From Trochalopteron elliotii (Eukaryota > Chordata > Aves > Passeriformes > Leiothrichidae): a stretch of 64,000 bases of DNA. The stretch covers positions 5,139,004 through 5,203,003 of the forward strand of contig JANPWX010000097.1 of NCBI GenBank assembly GCA_024734555.1, given 5' to 3'. The translations under genes were made by a program, and so were the position numbers. Positions 12,491-25,560 of this stretch are shown piece after piece; position 1 is the first letter of the stretch, and each line of letters opens with the position of its first letter. The notes beneath the pieces were generated by a model, which worked only from the letters and a program-made list of their open reading frames with translations, was not told the DNA's origin and did not search any database.

Positions 12491-13110
12491 TCGGCTGTCC
12501 AGTATTTACAACTTCCAAGAGTCTGGATATTCTTCAAATCAAGTTTCTGTATGAGAATGACACCTTTTGGTTCACAGCTGGGGCTGTCCTCAAGTGCTAA
12601 AATGATGGGTGTGGAGAAAGAGCTGAGTGATGCGTAACCAAAGTAAAGTGGCAACTCAGATGAGTTTAGGTGAGTTAATGCACTATTAATGCACTGTCAG
12701 GCCCAGACATATTAATATTGAGGTTCCTTGAAATACCTTACATGCTTGGCTCTCTCCCCAGCCAGTGGTGTGAATGCCAACCACTAGAGACAGAGTTATG
12801 GACTGATTTTGTCAACCCTGACCTTCGGTTTCCTAAACAGCTGCTTGGTCTCCAGGAACTGGCCTCCAGGGGTGGCTAGGGAAGGGAGCAGAAGAGAGCA
12901 CCTAAATCGTACCCAGCCTTGCTTCTCATGCTAACTCAGACCTTTTTGTTATTTGACTCGTAATCAATACCCTTGTTTAGACAAAGGCGGGGAAGTAAAA
13001 AATTGTAAAAAGCCCTGTTTAACAAAGAGCACTGATGGACCAGCTAAGCATCCTTCACTTAAAAACTAGTCATGAAAGAACAAACAAGGCAAGAACAACA
13101 ATCTGATTCT
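12491..13110. other. Unique non-coding sequence
   Basis: No feature is recognised. The sequence between the CR1 fragment and the octamer pair at 13.1 kb is ordinary mixed-composition DNA. Confidence 0.5.
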
Positions 13111-13146
13111 TATGCAAATTTTTGCCGGCTAATGGTCATTTGCATA
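13111..13146. promoter_or_regulatory. Inverted pair of POU octamer motifs
   Basis: TATGCAAAT (13111-13119) and ATTTGCATA (13138-13146) form a perfect 9-bp inverted repeat, and each contains the octamer ATGCAAAT/ATTTGCAT. The 18-bp spacer holds CTAAT, a homeodomain-type core. The octamer is the known binding site of POU-domain factors (Oct1/Oct2 and relatives). Regulatory use here is inference, because single octamers occur by chance. Confidence 0.4.
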
Positions 13147-16100
13147 CCCTAGGCTATCTCAAAGCACGTCTGAAACATTAGTGCAAAGCGTTTTGTTATC
13201 AGGACTGGTCCTTTCCACCCTTTCCTGTGCAGGTAAGTGGTATTTGCTCGCAGAAAGAGAAACTGCAGTTTACAGTCTCTATTGAATGAAGAATCACAGC
13301 CAAGGGGAGCACCAAATGCTCTCACAGCCACACAGTGCTTGAGTGGAGCAAGGAGAATAGAAAATTATTTGCTAGACATAATACAGGGAAACAGCAGAAA
13401 GGTCTGAAATAGTTAACCAGTGTCATGTCACCCTCTCAAATGTCTTTCAAAGCTGGTCTAAGGACATCTCCTGAAGAATTCACTGGGATTATTTGCTTAG
13501 TCTGAGATATCAGGGTGGTACAGCTTCATGGCTCCAGAGCTTCAGCATTTGGAAGCCAAGTTTGGTTTCCGAGTTCCAGTGAGCCAAGTCCACCCATCTC
13601 CTCTGTGTCTGACTTCAGGTGTGCCTTAACTCCCTCTCCTCCACAGGCTACAAAGTTCTGGTTTCCCTTCAAAAGCAGCCAAGTTAGGGTGCAATACTTG
13701 TTAGATTAGTAAAAATTTGTAACAAACTCCTGATTTAGTTGCTTGAGGAATACCTTACTTTTCAGGACTCTCAAACTGGTTTCTGCCCATCTCACTGGGA
13801 AATGTAATGTAGATAGCAAAAAGCTGAATGAAATTGTTGGTCTTTACCAAAGATGCTAAATGGTAGCAAGCAGAAAGCCACTCCAAAGAGGTGTTCCCAA
13901 GGATCCAATTCACCTGCTTGATTCCAAATATGCCTTTTCCTACTGGTAGAATTTTCATTATGTGCATAATAGAGATGTGATTTAACAGTCACAGGAACAG
14001 AAACACTAGTGATGATGAATTACAGCAGTCCTGGACCTAACAATGCCTCCTTGCCTTGTGCCAGCAGAGTGGTAAGGAGCAAACTTCTCCCCAGAATGGC
14101 TCATCACACTGTGGGCTCACTGGGCAGTGTAGGGGCAGCATGAAGAAATTATTTCTGGGGTACCATGATGGCTTCTCTCCTGAGGATCAGTGTTAGGTCT
14201 GTGGCATAAGAAACTGTGGCAGTGGCACTGATCTACTCATCCTGGGTTTCAACTCATGCAACCAGGGATCAGGGATGCCCCATTACAGTGCAACATGCAA
14301 GCAGAGGCAAAGCCCCTTAGGAGAAGGGGCATTTGTTTTTGGCCTTTGCTTGTTCTGCTCTCAAGGACCTCATCCTGAAGCATGGCCAGCAATTCCTCCT
14401 CTTCTCTTCATCCCTGTCTGCAGCCCAGGGGTGAAAATAAGTGGGAGTGGTGTGCTAAAATCCCAGACTTTGCTTTGGGCAGGTTTTTTCATAGGTCTGT
14501 CCCTGATGTAGAGCCCTTGAATGTTCCCTTCTTCTCCCACGGATGACATCCTCTGGTGTCACGAAGGAGCTTTTCTGTCTTCGTGGTGGCAGTGACGGGT
14601 GCTGGCTGGATTTGATTCCGAGGGAAGCAGGTACTGGCTCAGAGCTCCCCATCTCTGAGCCAGGGTGCCCTTGGCCAGCATCGCCCTGCTTTGCTTCCCT
14701 CTGAATCTCAATGAGCACCTTGGGATGTCAGGGGCAGATGGGATGCACTGATTACTTGGATCCTTCCTATTTTGGGCCATGACAAGCAGTTCATTTCCCC
14801 CCTCTCCTTTCATGTTCGCACAATGCTTTACACTGATCTCCCCTGCACATATTTATCTGCCAGGCAGGGTAATGGAGCAGCACCCAGGGAGTCTCCAAGG
14901 CTTTTATAGGCGCTTGGTATTGCTGAGCTGTGAATGCAGCGAGAGGCAGCATGTGTAGCTAATCCTACGATACAATAACCAGTCCTTCATGGTGGATGTC
15001 AAATTTACTAAATGCACGATTGTTTATTGTTTGCCTGTGTAATGATGTCTGTGGGACTGGGGCCAAATTGGAAATATTAATAAACATGACAGCATTTCAG
15101 TAATGCACCAGACAGAATCCTCCCATTGCTCCCAGGAACACTAAGACGATACGTTCATAGATGGAATGAAAGGGAGTTCTCTTCTGAAATTAAAAACAGG
15201 GCTTTCTATTATCTAACCTAAATAGCAAAACAGCTCACTAGGTTGTTCACACTGGCACACTCTAGCTGCAGGTGAGTTCATTACCTTCTCTCTGATGGAG
15301 AGATCAGTGTAAGGGACAGGGAAGCTGACATTAGCCTGTGGTGTCACTGAAAGAACTGCCTGTCTGTGAGGAGGAATGGACTAGTGATTTACAGGGCATT
15401 TATCTCAGGCAAACCTGAGCAGTCCATTTTACCTCAGCCTTTTCTCCATTATGGACCAGGAGCCTTTTGGCTGTGGCTCTTTTATTTCTCTACGCCCCCT
15501 GTGGGGTGGTACACCTCTGTTGCCAACACTGCAGAGGAGGATATCCAAAAGTAACCACGCGTGAATGTTTATTTCCCAAAATCAGTTTATTTGACCTGCA
15601 CCAGGCAAGCTCCCTCCTGCCCTTCCAGCTTGAGTCTGTGACATCACAACTCTTTGGTAATGGCCTATTAATCACCTACTGCCTGATGCTGTGAATTCTG
15701 TCTGATTTCCTCCAGGATACTTCATCATCTGCAAGCAGGACTTGGACCAGGCAGGGATGCCTCCATCCAAGCTCCTCCAGATGCCGGTGCTCCAAGCTTT
15801 GCCAGAATTGCATGATTTCTGTGCGTGCCATTAGACTGGGATGATGAACAGTTTGGCTGTGAGCACATGGAGTGCAAATCCTGGTGAAACCTGGCTCGGG
15901 GCCCTGGCAAGCGAGTGCCCTTAGCAGAGCTGCCATCTGGAAGGTTGGACCTGGTGTCCTCACTGCTCCAGCTTCCCAAGCCAGTGGCTTTTTTGTGGCT
16001 TTTAAATGAAAACAAATGTTAGCTTCAGCCCATGCATGATGCAGCCCATGACTACCAGCAACATCTCTTTGTCCAGGGGTTATTGGGATGAAGGAGCTTA

Positions 16101-17754
16101 ACTGCACGCCACACAGTGCCCAAAAATAGCCCCAGTGGGTCCACAATGAGATCTTTGCAAGGGAATGCAAGAAAGAAGATGATCCCACCTCAGGGAGCAA
16201 CCAGGCAACCAGGCTGCAGTTTGAGGTGCAAAGCACACTAGAAAGTGCTCTCTGTCAGTGGGTGCAAGGTGAGGCACAGTCTGTTTGTCCCTATGGCACT
16301 GTCTGCTGCATCCCAGGAGCCATGTGGTGCATTTTGTAGGAAAGGAGCTGCTGTGCTCTCTACTTCCCCACCTGCAAGATTTGCACTTTGCGGACCTTTG
16401 TGTGACATTTATGTGATGCATCTATTTCTTGTTTTGACTGACCTCAAGGGAAAAAAAATACAAGGAGAATCCAGTTAGGTACAACTGGACAAAATTTGGA
16501 TGAGGTTTGTTTAATTTTAGGGACGAATTTTTCCTGTTGTCTGCAGTGTGTCCTCATATGTTCTCCTTCTCCATCCCTTTCTTACAAGTTGGTAAAAACT
16601 TGTGCCCAGGAACAGCCTCCAGCTGTGCCATAGGATGGTTACAGCAGAAAATAAAAATATTTGAGCCTCAACCCAAATTTCTAGTAAGAAGAGCAACTGC
16701 CCCTTCTGGCTCCCCTTGTACATTTCCCTTCAAGACACAAGAACGGTCCTGGATGTTATAAATGAAGACAGACCACAGCAGCTACTTCTGAAACTGGGGG
16801 TAGAGAACCCAGGCAAAGCTCACATGTGGGTTTTTTGGGGAGATCACATCAAAGCAAGCCAGTCCCAGGGGCAGGGGCTGTGGTACACACCTTGCAGGCT
16901 GCAGTGGCATAGTGACTTTACCACTTGCAATTCCTCCTTTAAAAATGCTGCCAGAAGAAGAAAGGCTCCTTCCTTTTCTCCTCAGCACTGATGAAGCTTT
17001 CAGGGAATCACTTTCCAGCATGGAGAGTGCCATTTTCCTCCAGCAGTTCGCTGCAGGGATTTATCAGCTTTTTGGTTGTCCTGACACAACCACATCTGCC
17101 ACTTCAGCATTCTCACCAAGGGCCCATTAGCCCTTTTCTGGTATCATCACCTCACAGGTTCACACTGTCCTGCTTTTCCATGAGGAAGGCAAAATTCAGG
17201 CTATGAGAATTCAGGCTACAGGCCCATACAGAGTAGGCACAACTGTCTTCCTTGCTTCTTCCACAACACGTTTCTTTTGAATTGTATTGAAGAGCATTTT
17301 GTCTGAATGACTTTAACTTCCTAATTGTCTTCATTGTCTGGGATCACTAAACCCCCCTCAGTTCCCTGCCTCTCCCACAGTCACCTGCAAATTCTGCCAA
17401 TAGCAATAGTTGTTCTTTCCAGATCACTGGAGGAAGATGCTGCAAAGTGTCAGGTCTGGAAGAGGTCCCCAGAGCGCCCCACCATAAGTGCTCCTGTGTG
17501 TGCCACCTCCATTAGTGCCTGTCCGCCATCCAGCCCCTCAGCTGTTTCATATGTTGTCTGGAGCTGTTGCAAGATGTTCATTTTCCCACAAAAGTGCTGT
17601 GTGGGGCCTAGGGGTGCCTCACCCAGGGATTGCCTCCAGGCAGCTACAAGTATCAGTCACTTTTTATAAAACCAACAGAAAATTAAATGAGACCTGTTTT
17701 CCATGAAATGCTGTTGGCTGACACTGATGCTCTGTCTCTCTCTTATTTTTGTTG
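13147..17754. other. Unique sequence with one constrained-looking block and an unsupported 186-codon frame
   Basis: The block at about 14930-15120 is low in CpG, rich in ATTAATAAAC, ATTGTTTATTG and CAATAACC words, and lacks repeat signatures, which is the look of vertebrate conserved non-coding DNA. The reverse-strand frame 15676-16236 (186 codons) lies in GC-richer DNA and gives a Trp/His/Cys-scattered protein with no domain. A second frame on the same strand (15725-16015) is open across it, so stop-poverty explains it. No gene is called. Confidence 0.45.
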
Positions 17755-18215
17755 TACTTGAATCCCATGTCATCTTCTCTGTTGTTTGGTCTGGGATTCA
17801 TGTCAGATATTTCCACCTTGTCTGTTTTAAAACCTTGGCATACACTTAGACCTTTTCCAGTCCCCTGGAAATTTGCTGGCACTTCTGGGGTTATTAAAAA
17901 TGAATGCCAAGAAGCTAACCGTCTCCCGGACAGTTCTTTAAGGACTTCAGGGTGTAAGTTATCTGCACTTTGCAATTTAAAATTGTTTGTCCCGAACAGC
18001 TGTTGTCTGTGATTCTTCTCAGTGATGTACTGGAGAGCACTTCATCATCCTTATGTCATCTCAACATCCTTATGTCATATCATCTATTCCTTTTCAAGTG
18101 GAGAACAAAAATATTAATCAAACTCTTCTGCATTGTCATTAGCTGTTTCACCATCTCCATCTAGAAATGAGCTAATATTATTGTAACAACTCATTTTTCA
18201 TTTCTTAATGGATAG
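17755..18215 (-). mobile_element. Old CR1-like LINE, ORF2 region upstream of and into the RT domain, reverse strand
   Basis: Read on the reverse strand, 18164-18117 encodes LDGDGETANDNAEEFD, then a stop and YFCSPLE. This matches the CR1/L3-type segment before the reverse transcriptase (leader 'LLDGDG...NNAEKAEVFNxYFASVF'). Further on, in the same frame, 17957-17925 encodes LHPEVLKELSG, matching the 'D..HPRVLKEL' RT-entry motif, followed by a degraded 'F..xGEVP..W' region. Several in-frame stops show it is dead. The element is old and diverged compared with the 12 kb and 31 kb CR1 copies. The family call rests on these motifs; an alignment would give the subfamily. Confidence 0.85.
18046..18083. 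repeat. 19-bp tandem duplication inside the LINE remnant
   Basis: CATCCTTATGTCATCTCAA (18046-18064) is followed directly by CATCCTTATGTCATATCAT (18065-18083), 17/19 identical. It lies inside the dead CR1-like element and is most simply a post-insertion slippage duplication. Confidence 0.85.
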
Positions 18216-21200
18216 CTTTATGATGATTGTTGAATTTATGTATCTGCATGACAATTGGCTGAATGCTTCCTGACTTTTGAATATGTGTAATCAACACTGT
18301 CTTTTAGATACATCATTCAGATACCTAATTTGCAAAAGATAAATTATTCAGGACATTGCTCAGCCACACAAATGAAAGAGTTTTCTTGTCTGGGTCATTC
18401 ATCTCACCTAGATGAGGGCTAAGGCACAAGAGATGCTGCTCTTTTCACTTTTACTAAGTCCAAGTTAATTGAAATATAAAATACCCATTCCCACACAGCA
18501 GTGTTGCCTACAGAAAAGGGATGCAGCCTGATTGGAGAGATGAGGGATTATACTCAGGTTCTGGAGGCACAGATTTTGTTGCTGGCTCTGTTACTAAGTC
18601 TGCTCATGCAAGTCATTCACCAGCCCATGCCCCAGCTCTCCTGCCCAGTAACTGGGACTCAGTGCTGCTTTGCCTCCTCTAGGAAGTGCTCAGAGTCTGT
18701 GGAGAAGCATATCTTCCCTGAAAGAAGCCTTCTACCATCAGGGAGCTTTAGAAAAGTATTGAATGGACAGGATTAGTGCTTGTTTTGTTCTTCTTTGGTT
18801 GCCATTTACCTGACCGTTCACATTTGGAACATTTCATTTAATAGTGATTTATTTTTGACTTGAAATTTCCGGGAAAACAGAATCAATACTTGTTGATCTT
18901 TTAATAAACTCTGCCCCCAGAGAACAGGGTTTAGACCTTCACAATTTCCAGTCTCTTCTTCCTGCGAGTGAGTGGAGTAGGCGGAGAGGAAAGCTGAAAC
19001 CAGGAGGGATCTGCATCCAATATATGATTTATTCTTTGTGGAAAGACCAGCTTTGGTTCAGACTGCTCCAGCTGGTAAAACTTTCACTCTGTAAATTCAG
19101 TGTGAAACCAAATGTGTTTCTTGAAACAGATCCTTGGAGGACTTTCAAAGACACCGGTAGGTCAGATGTATCCAATTAGTAAGGGCCTGTGACAGCAGGC
19201 GAGAGGCCTGAGGGGCAGGGTGGGGAATCTTCCCAAAACATCTTGCCTGCACCAGGCTGAACTTCACTGAGGTCACCCCGTGGGTTAGAGCACAGGGAGT
19301 TCATGCTGGGGTTTTGGTGGCAGAGCCTTCTTTGAGCAGGGCTCACACAGGCAGTCACGTCATAGGCTGCCACCCCCACTTCTGCATCTACCTGAACACC
19401 TTCACCTATAGTTAGGAACTGGAATGGAGGGACATTTCTACTCCTAACATTTTAATGTTTCTGTCTTTGCTGGATGCTGTTTTGTAAACATATCCTCTCA
19501 CAAGGTTTTTCAGCTTGACTTCTCTTTAGCCATGCTCTCTATCACTGGGGAAGGTTTTATCCCTTTTTGTATATCTCACCTCTTTCAGGAAGGCTCAAAA
19601 ACAGGTTTAGAGTCCCTGCAGGCTTTGAGTTCAGGATCCTGTCTTGGAGCCCAGTACTACTGGGGGAATAGCCCTGATACTTGACTATAAGTACAATTTT
19701 TCTCTAAATCTTGGATCTTTAGATCAGCTGTCATTACTATGCAAGGGCAGTCCAAACTTACCCTGAGTGTTGGTCATGTGCAAGGGCTTGAAACGTGGCT
19801 TCTATTCATTACTTACAGCCTCCATGCTGGATTACTCACTGGGAAAACTAACCAGGGGAATGTTTCCCACAGAGATAGCGCCCAAGGCCTTTCACCTGAG
19901 AGGGTCTTGGGGCATTTCATAACACACATGTGAACACCTCTGCTGTGGAGAGGCAAAGGGGAGCCCAGGACACTGCAGAGGAGAATGGTGTGTGGTTGCA
20001 GTGGGCAGCTGGGCAGAGCTGTTACAGAGCTTGGTAACAGCCACACAGAAGCAGAGGTAGGCTTAGCTGGTAGTGCCCCAAATGAGAACTAATGAGAGGG
20101 AAGGTGACCTTGTTTTAGAGGGTGAGATGGAGATCTCAAGCAGTGTTGCTTTCCAATATTACTATGGGCAATCTCCAGTCATTTTCAAAGCTGAAAAAGG
20201 GAAAAATAACTGACTCCTGAAGGATGCTGAGGTGCTAGGCATAGTATGAAAAGACCTAGCCCTCTAAAGTGGAAATCAGGTTGAGAACTACATCAGAAAC
20301 AAAACTATCCACATTTACTATCTATATTTAATTGTCTGAACCTCATCTTTACCAAGCACCAAATGTTCAATTACAAAAAAACGCTGGCCAGGCAATTCCT
20401 CAGTCCTGTTCCTAAGCAGCACTCAGGTGCTGAGGAACAGGGATGTACCTGAGCTGCCAGTAGGACTACTTTAACAGCAGTATTAATTTTGCAACAGCTG
20501 CCAGTGACATAGGAACTGCTCCAGATGTGGGGTGTTTATGAGCTGATTTATGAACTACAGTAGGATCACAGTAACTATCTATGGCATGGGTAAGGATAGA
20601 GAGGATGATGGCTGCCTCCAGCTTTGGCTCCTGCAGATGCGCCTCACTTCATAGCTTTCTATCAGCAGAGGACAAAAGGGAGAATCAAAGTGCAGGAGCC
20701 CTTGAGGAAAGGATGAACAAGGCTTTGCATTTTAGATGGGCTTTAGGTTAGAAAAATAATAAAATCCGAACATTTTAATAGAAAGATCAGCTCTAACGTT
20801 GGTAATCTAGACAGACAGCAGTAGGATGAGGAGAGACATAGGGAATGTTTGATGTAAAATCAAGGTCGTGCCCTGAAAATCAGACACAGACATGGAGAGA
20901 GGTATGTGAACCATTAAAATGAAAGGAAACCTGAGATAGTTGCTCCACCAGCTGCCAAAGACACCACACTCTGTTTGTGCACGCTGGAGCCTACTCTCCT
21001 CCACATTTGGCAACATGGCAGATGCCGCATTGTGGTACCATCAGAGGAGAGGAAACCCAGAGGATAAACCAGAAGGGACCTAGGAACATACTTTAAAAAT
21101 TCCTTTATACTCATTAATCTGATTGGGGAGGGAGGATTCAAAGCTCTCAGTGGAAGGGAAAGTCCTGGCCTAGGAGCTAGGGTGCTGAAGCCCTCTGCTT

Positions 21201-24200
21201 ACTTGCTGAGCTGACACAGAGAGCTCCTCTCCTGCTCAGTGAGCAAGAAGAAGCTGCTCTGTCCTTATTTGTGACCAGGCACCAGTGCCTTGGAAGAAGC
21301 CACAGAAGTCCACTGTGGTTCTTTTTGGGAGTGCCAAGGCACTGCAGAGAGACCAGCAGACTCTTTACATGCAAGTTTGTACATTTCTGTACATGAGGAG
21401 GAGAATGAAAGTTCTGTTCCTTCTCATTTGTTTATGCCCAGGCTGAATCTGAGAGACCCTGAAGCTGATAGCATTTTTACTGCTGGTTTTTACCAGGTAC
21501 TATGACCTTCATTATCCTTGAAACACCTGTTGTTGCAACTCCAGCCTTCAGTGAGTTTTCTGCTCTTGACTCTCAACATGGAAAATGGACTCCTCCAGCT
21601 CAGCACGTTGGTCCAGCCTCCCCAGCACCCCTTGGCCAGCACCCACCTCTGCTCTGGTGGGTGAGGGTGACAGGGTCCTGACAAGGACAAAGCAGACACT
21701 CAGGAGGGCACCTTGTACCCACTAGGCACTTGCAGCTGCATCTGGCCTGGACCCCCCACTGCAAGGACAGCCATAGATGCTCTGGGAGAGAGGCACAGGC
21801 CATCCACCAAAAGAGAGCCAGGCCTGTTTGAGTTTACATTTCTGCAGGGATCACCTGGTGCTGCTTCTGGATTCAAAGTTGTGCAATCAGCAGCAGAGTG
21901 GCTGAGCCTGGGAGCAGCTGGGGCCCTGGCCTTGTGCCACTGCCTCCTGCAGCTCTGTGCTCCCTGACAGGACGATGGACTGTCACCACATCCTAACAGC
22001 ATGCCTACTTACCCAATACCAAGCAGCTGGAGTGGAACAAGGTTCCCATGCCCTACTTTCAGATTGGAAAATCCGAATCCATGTATAAAAGGACAGAGCA
22101 TGGGAGTGATGGCATTCAGTCACCACAGTGCCATCAGATGCAGCGGAGGTACTCTTGAGACACTGAGCAAGTTGCAGAGTGTCATATAGGCTGGAGAACC
22201 ACTCCATATCAGCTGGGAACATGCAGACACAGTCTTTGTCATGTCTCGGCTGGAACAGATTCCTTGGTACCAGGGCTGGGAGGCAGGAAGGTGGCAGGTG
22301 GGGACGGTACCACCCTTACATGTTTATAACTTTGTAAGTTCCTCATCAGTCACTGTGTGTCCCTATGTGTCACTGAGAGTTGCTGGCTGCCTACAGCCTG
22401 AGGAAGTCTTCTCCATGGGAAGGCAGCCAGCAGCACTGCCTGCAGCAGAAGGACAGAGTTTTCCATGGTGCACCAGTATGAGGTTTCTTCCTCTTTGTAC
22501 TTAGTCATCTAAACAATGGCTCTGATTAAAACCAGGAGCTGTTGTACACTCAGGCGCGTGTGGACATCAGCCCAGACATTTGGTCAACAAAATAAAAATT
22601 AAGATACTTAACTCTGAGCATCTGTTTTCTTGCTTTGTTCTTTTTTTTTAATTTTGGCCTAGTCCCTGTGAGATTGGACCATTTTCCTGACAGGTCAGCA
22701 CAACAAGATGCCTTAAAGCTTTCTAAGGATTGGTTCTTTTACTTGATGATGGTCCAGAAAGCCACTGGGGATGTACAGTCAACATCCACCCTTTTTGGGA
22801 AAAGGAGAGGGTGGAAGGGGAGAGGCCATGGTTCTGATTTGCTTGGCTTGGCGCTCAGGCTCGCCGAGCTGTGCCTTATGCTGTGGCCACGTGATTTGTG
22901 TAGCTGTGACACAAAATCATAAATCAATCCAGTTGGGCTAGAAAAGTTCACGAACCCTTACTGAACTTTTGGACGAATGTGGGTTGAGTTTCAGGCTCAT
23001 AAAGAAATCCGAAACCAGGCAGGCTTCAGAAGGATTTGCGTTTCATCCCAACCATTTTGTAGAGTTTCACTAGAAAGGTGGTGGTCAGGAAAATGCCGGG
23101 TTTGGTTAAGAAAAAAGGTGTTTAAACAGAGCAAGGCTGACTTTATGAAATAATCCTACTAGCAGTTAGTGAAAAATTATTATTTTTGAAAACTGCCTCT
23201 TGTACAGCCAGAACTTATCTTCATTTCACAGAATTATCCAGCATGGCTGAAACACCTGCTGGGAAGATCCATTCCAGCATACTTTGCAGATTTTCAGACA
23301 GGTTTCAAATCTCTTATTCTTGAACCTATTAAATTGTGGTAATCTGCTTGAAAACTCCTGCTTTAAAAACAAGCAAAAAAAAATCTCATTTTACAGGCAG
23401 AAGTTTCTCAAAAAAATCTTAATGCAATGCTAGCAAAATGTTTCAAAGAGCATTATCATTTTCAGACACCTCAAAAACCATTTGTATTCCTCCCTTAGAT
23501 CTGAATGCAGAAATGAAGCCAGTAAGGGCTTCCTTGTCCGGTTCACTACTGCTTTTCTGGCTGAGGGTAGTCAGGTTCTCCTGCTGCATCTCCCAAGATG
23601 GCAGATATCTTCAGTGGATTAGTTTGAGTTCAGATTTTGAATAAGCCTTTGCAGTGTTGCTTATTGCAAGTGGGCCAGGGGCGATAATCAGGAGATCTTA
23701 AGATAATAAGCATTTCAGGTCCAGTTTACTTGCTCTCTTCTATTTGAACATTTAGGTTTCATATTTGCAACCTTTTCCTTCCCAATGCACAGGAGGGAGA
23801 AAGCTGAGATCCTTAAGCACTCAGGGGGCTGTACAGCCAGTTTCTCAGGAGAACAGTAGAAATACCATGACTCTTTCAGAAAACAACTCAAGAATTGGCA
23901 TCATGCCTCCAGATGACCGAGTGAGCCTCTGACCCCACTGAGCTTTGTTTTTCACCCTTTCACAGTACAAATTAGTAGAAGCCTTGTTATACTTTACAAT
24001 TTGTATTTCAAATAAACATATTGCATACTAAGAAACTGCTATGGCTATTCGGTCCAGTGTTTTCACTTTTTAGGATGATTCTTGCTTTTGGATTAAATTG
24101 ACCCTGGAGCAGATCTCAAATTAACGAAAACAAAATAAAAGCATGGGATTTCAGTCAGTTTAAACACCAGATGATGCACAATAAATACTGAAGCTTAGCC

Positions 24201-25345
24201 AGCACTTTGTGGAGATCTGTGTCTCTCATGAAGCAAATTGTGCTGGTGCAAACAACTGACCTATGTGAAAAAGGACCAAAAAGGTCCAGTGTTCTCCTTA
24301 TTGACAACTTGATTGTGATTATTCAGGGGAAAAGGCTAAAAAAGAGAGAATAGTGAAGGGACTATCTCAGGAAGGAATATTGTGACTCTCAGACTGAACA
24401 GTGATTTTAATCTGGCCTGGGTAAAAGTCAGTTTGGAAGTTAAAGGGAATAATGAACTGAAAATCTCTGAGCTATGTACAGCTGTCCCAGCAAAACCAAT
24501 GCTCTGGGCTAACTTCTGCTTCCACGGAGATGGATACACCTTGTGTAGGCTGTTGGGGGACTGGACCCCCAGGATCAAGAGCAGCATCTTGGGGTGCTCT
24601 GGACATTGCTGGATCACATCTGCATTTTTGAACATCTTCCTTTCCATGAGAGAGTCGTATGGGCTCCCTCTCTGACCTCTGCTTAGTGCATGTAAGTCCT
24701 GAGGGTCTAAGGTAAATCACACTGGGCTTATAGACTTACAGCTGAGTTTGGAAACTGATTTGTGGCTTTAAAATATGAGGTCTCAATTATGAGAACTATT
24801 TAACTCTGTTTCTTAGAGCAGTGGATTCAAATCCTTCCATGCCAGAGGGACCCCAGGAGTAAGAATGGGAGAGAAGGCAGAGAAATGGGACTGGGCTTGA
24901 TAGATAACATATGGCAGAAAGGCAGTGTAGTTCCTCAAAGAGGACAGGGAACGTGAATTCTTAATGTCAGGAGATGAGGGACCAAGAAAACTGGAGAAAA
25001 ATCATCAGATGGAGAATATTTCAATTAGATGTAAAGAAAACTTTTCTTACCAAGCCAAGCAATTACAAGTTGCTAAGAGTGCCATGGAGTTGGAGTGGGC
25101 TCAGGATGGCAGCTAACAGAGAGCTCTGCTGGCACATTATCACTGCTGCTGGCACCTGACCCAGCTCACTGTGGGCCACAACTTACCACAACTGCATTCA
25201 GCACTCCCCTAGGACCCACAGCTGCAATGCCAGCTCGAGGGAACTATAGATGGTATCGAAAATCTTCAAGCCATTGAAGCATTGGAGATTTGCTGGAGTA
25301 GAGATGAAGCTGTTCTGTCACTGAGGAAATTTTGCCACAATGCCA
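18216..25345. other. Unique non-coding sequence, no gene seen
   Basis: Seven kilobases without a recognisable exon or RNA gene. 18216-18480 is AT-rich with many homeodomain-like TAAT cores. 21.2-22.5 kb and 24.5-24.7 kb are GC-richer and hold only short, domain-free frames. Around 24970-25100 (ATTTCAATTAGATGTAAAGAAAACTTTT...) there is faint similarity in word order to the sense 3' part of CR1, too weak to annotate. Confidence 0.5.
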
Positions 25346-25560
25346 GTGGTGTCACAGAATCGATCACAGAGGGTTAAGGTTGAAAGAGACCTTAGTAAAT
25401 CATATTGTCCAATGCCTCTGTTCAAGCAGGGCTCTGTTCTACAGCAGGTTGCCCAGGACCATGTCTGAAAGGCTTTTGAATATTTCCAAGTATGGAGACT
25501 TTGTTATCTCCTAGGACAACCTGTGCATCAGTGATATAAAATAGGCTTCCCACCTTTCGT
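25346..25560 (-). mobile_element. CR1 LINE 3' fragment, reverse strand
   Basis: The forward strand starts with TCACAGAATCGATCACAGAG, the antisense CR1 3' terminus. It continues with the expected order: TTGAAAGAGACC, 'GTCCAATGCCTCTGTTCAAGCAGGG', 'CAGGTTGCCCAGGACCATG', 'GGCTTTTGAATATTTCCAAG', then a 'GACAACCTGTGCATCAGTG' block. It is a short 5'-truncated copy with no coding capacity. The identification comes from recognising the ordered CR1 blocks. Confidence 0.92.

Noticed and set aside
15676..16236. 186-codon reverse open frame
   Set aside because: No domain, no splice or start context, and a second overlapping frame on the same strand is also open, which points to stop-poor GC-richer DNA.
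24820..24860. GATTCAAATCC, resembling a tRNA B box
   Set aside because: There is no matching A box or cloverleaf at the correct distance upstream.
24970..25100. Possible sense CR1 3' segment (TTAGATGTAAAGAAAACTTTT)
   Set aside because: Only one short word-order resemblance, with no terminal octamer and no further blocks.
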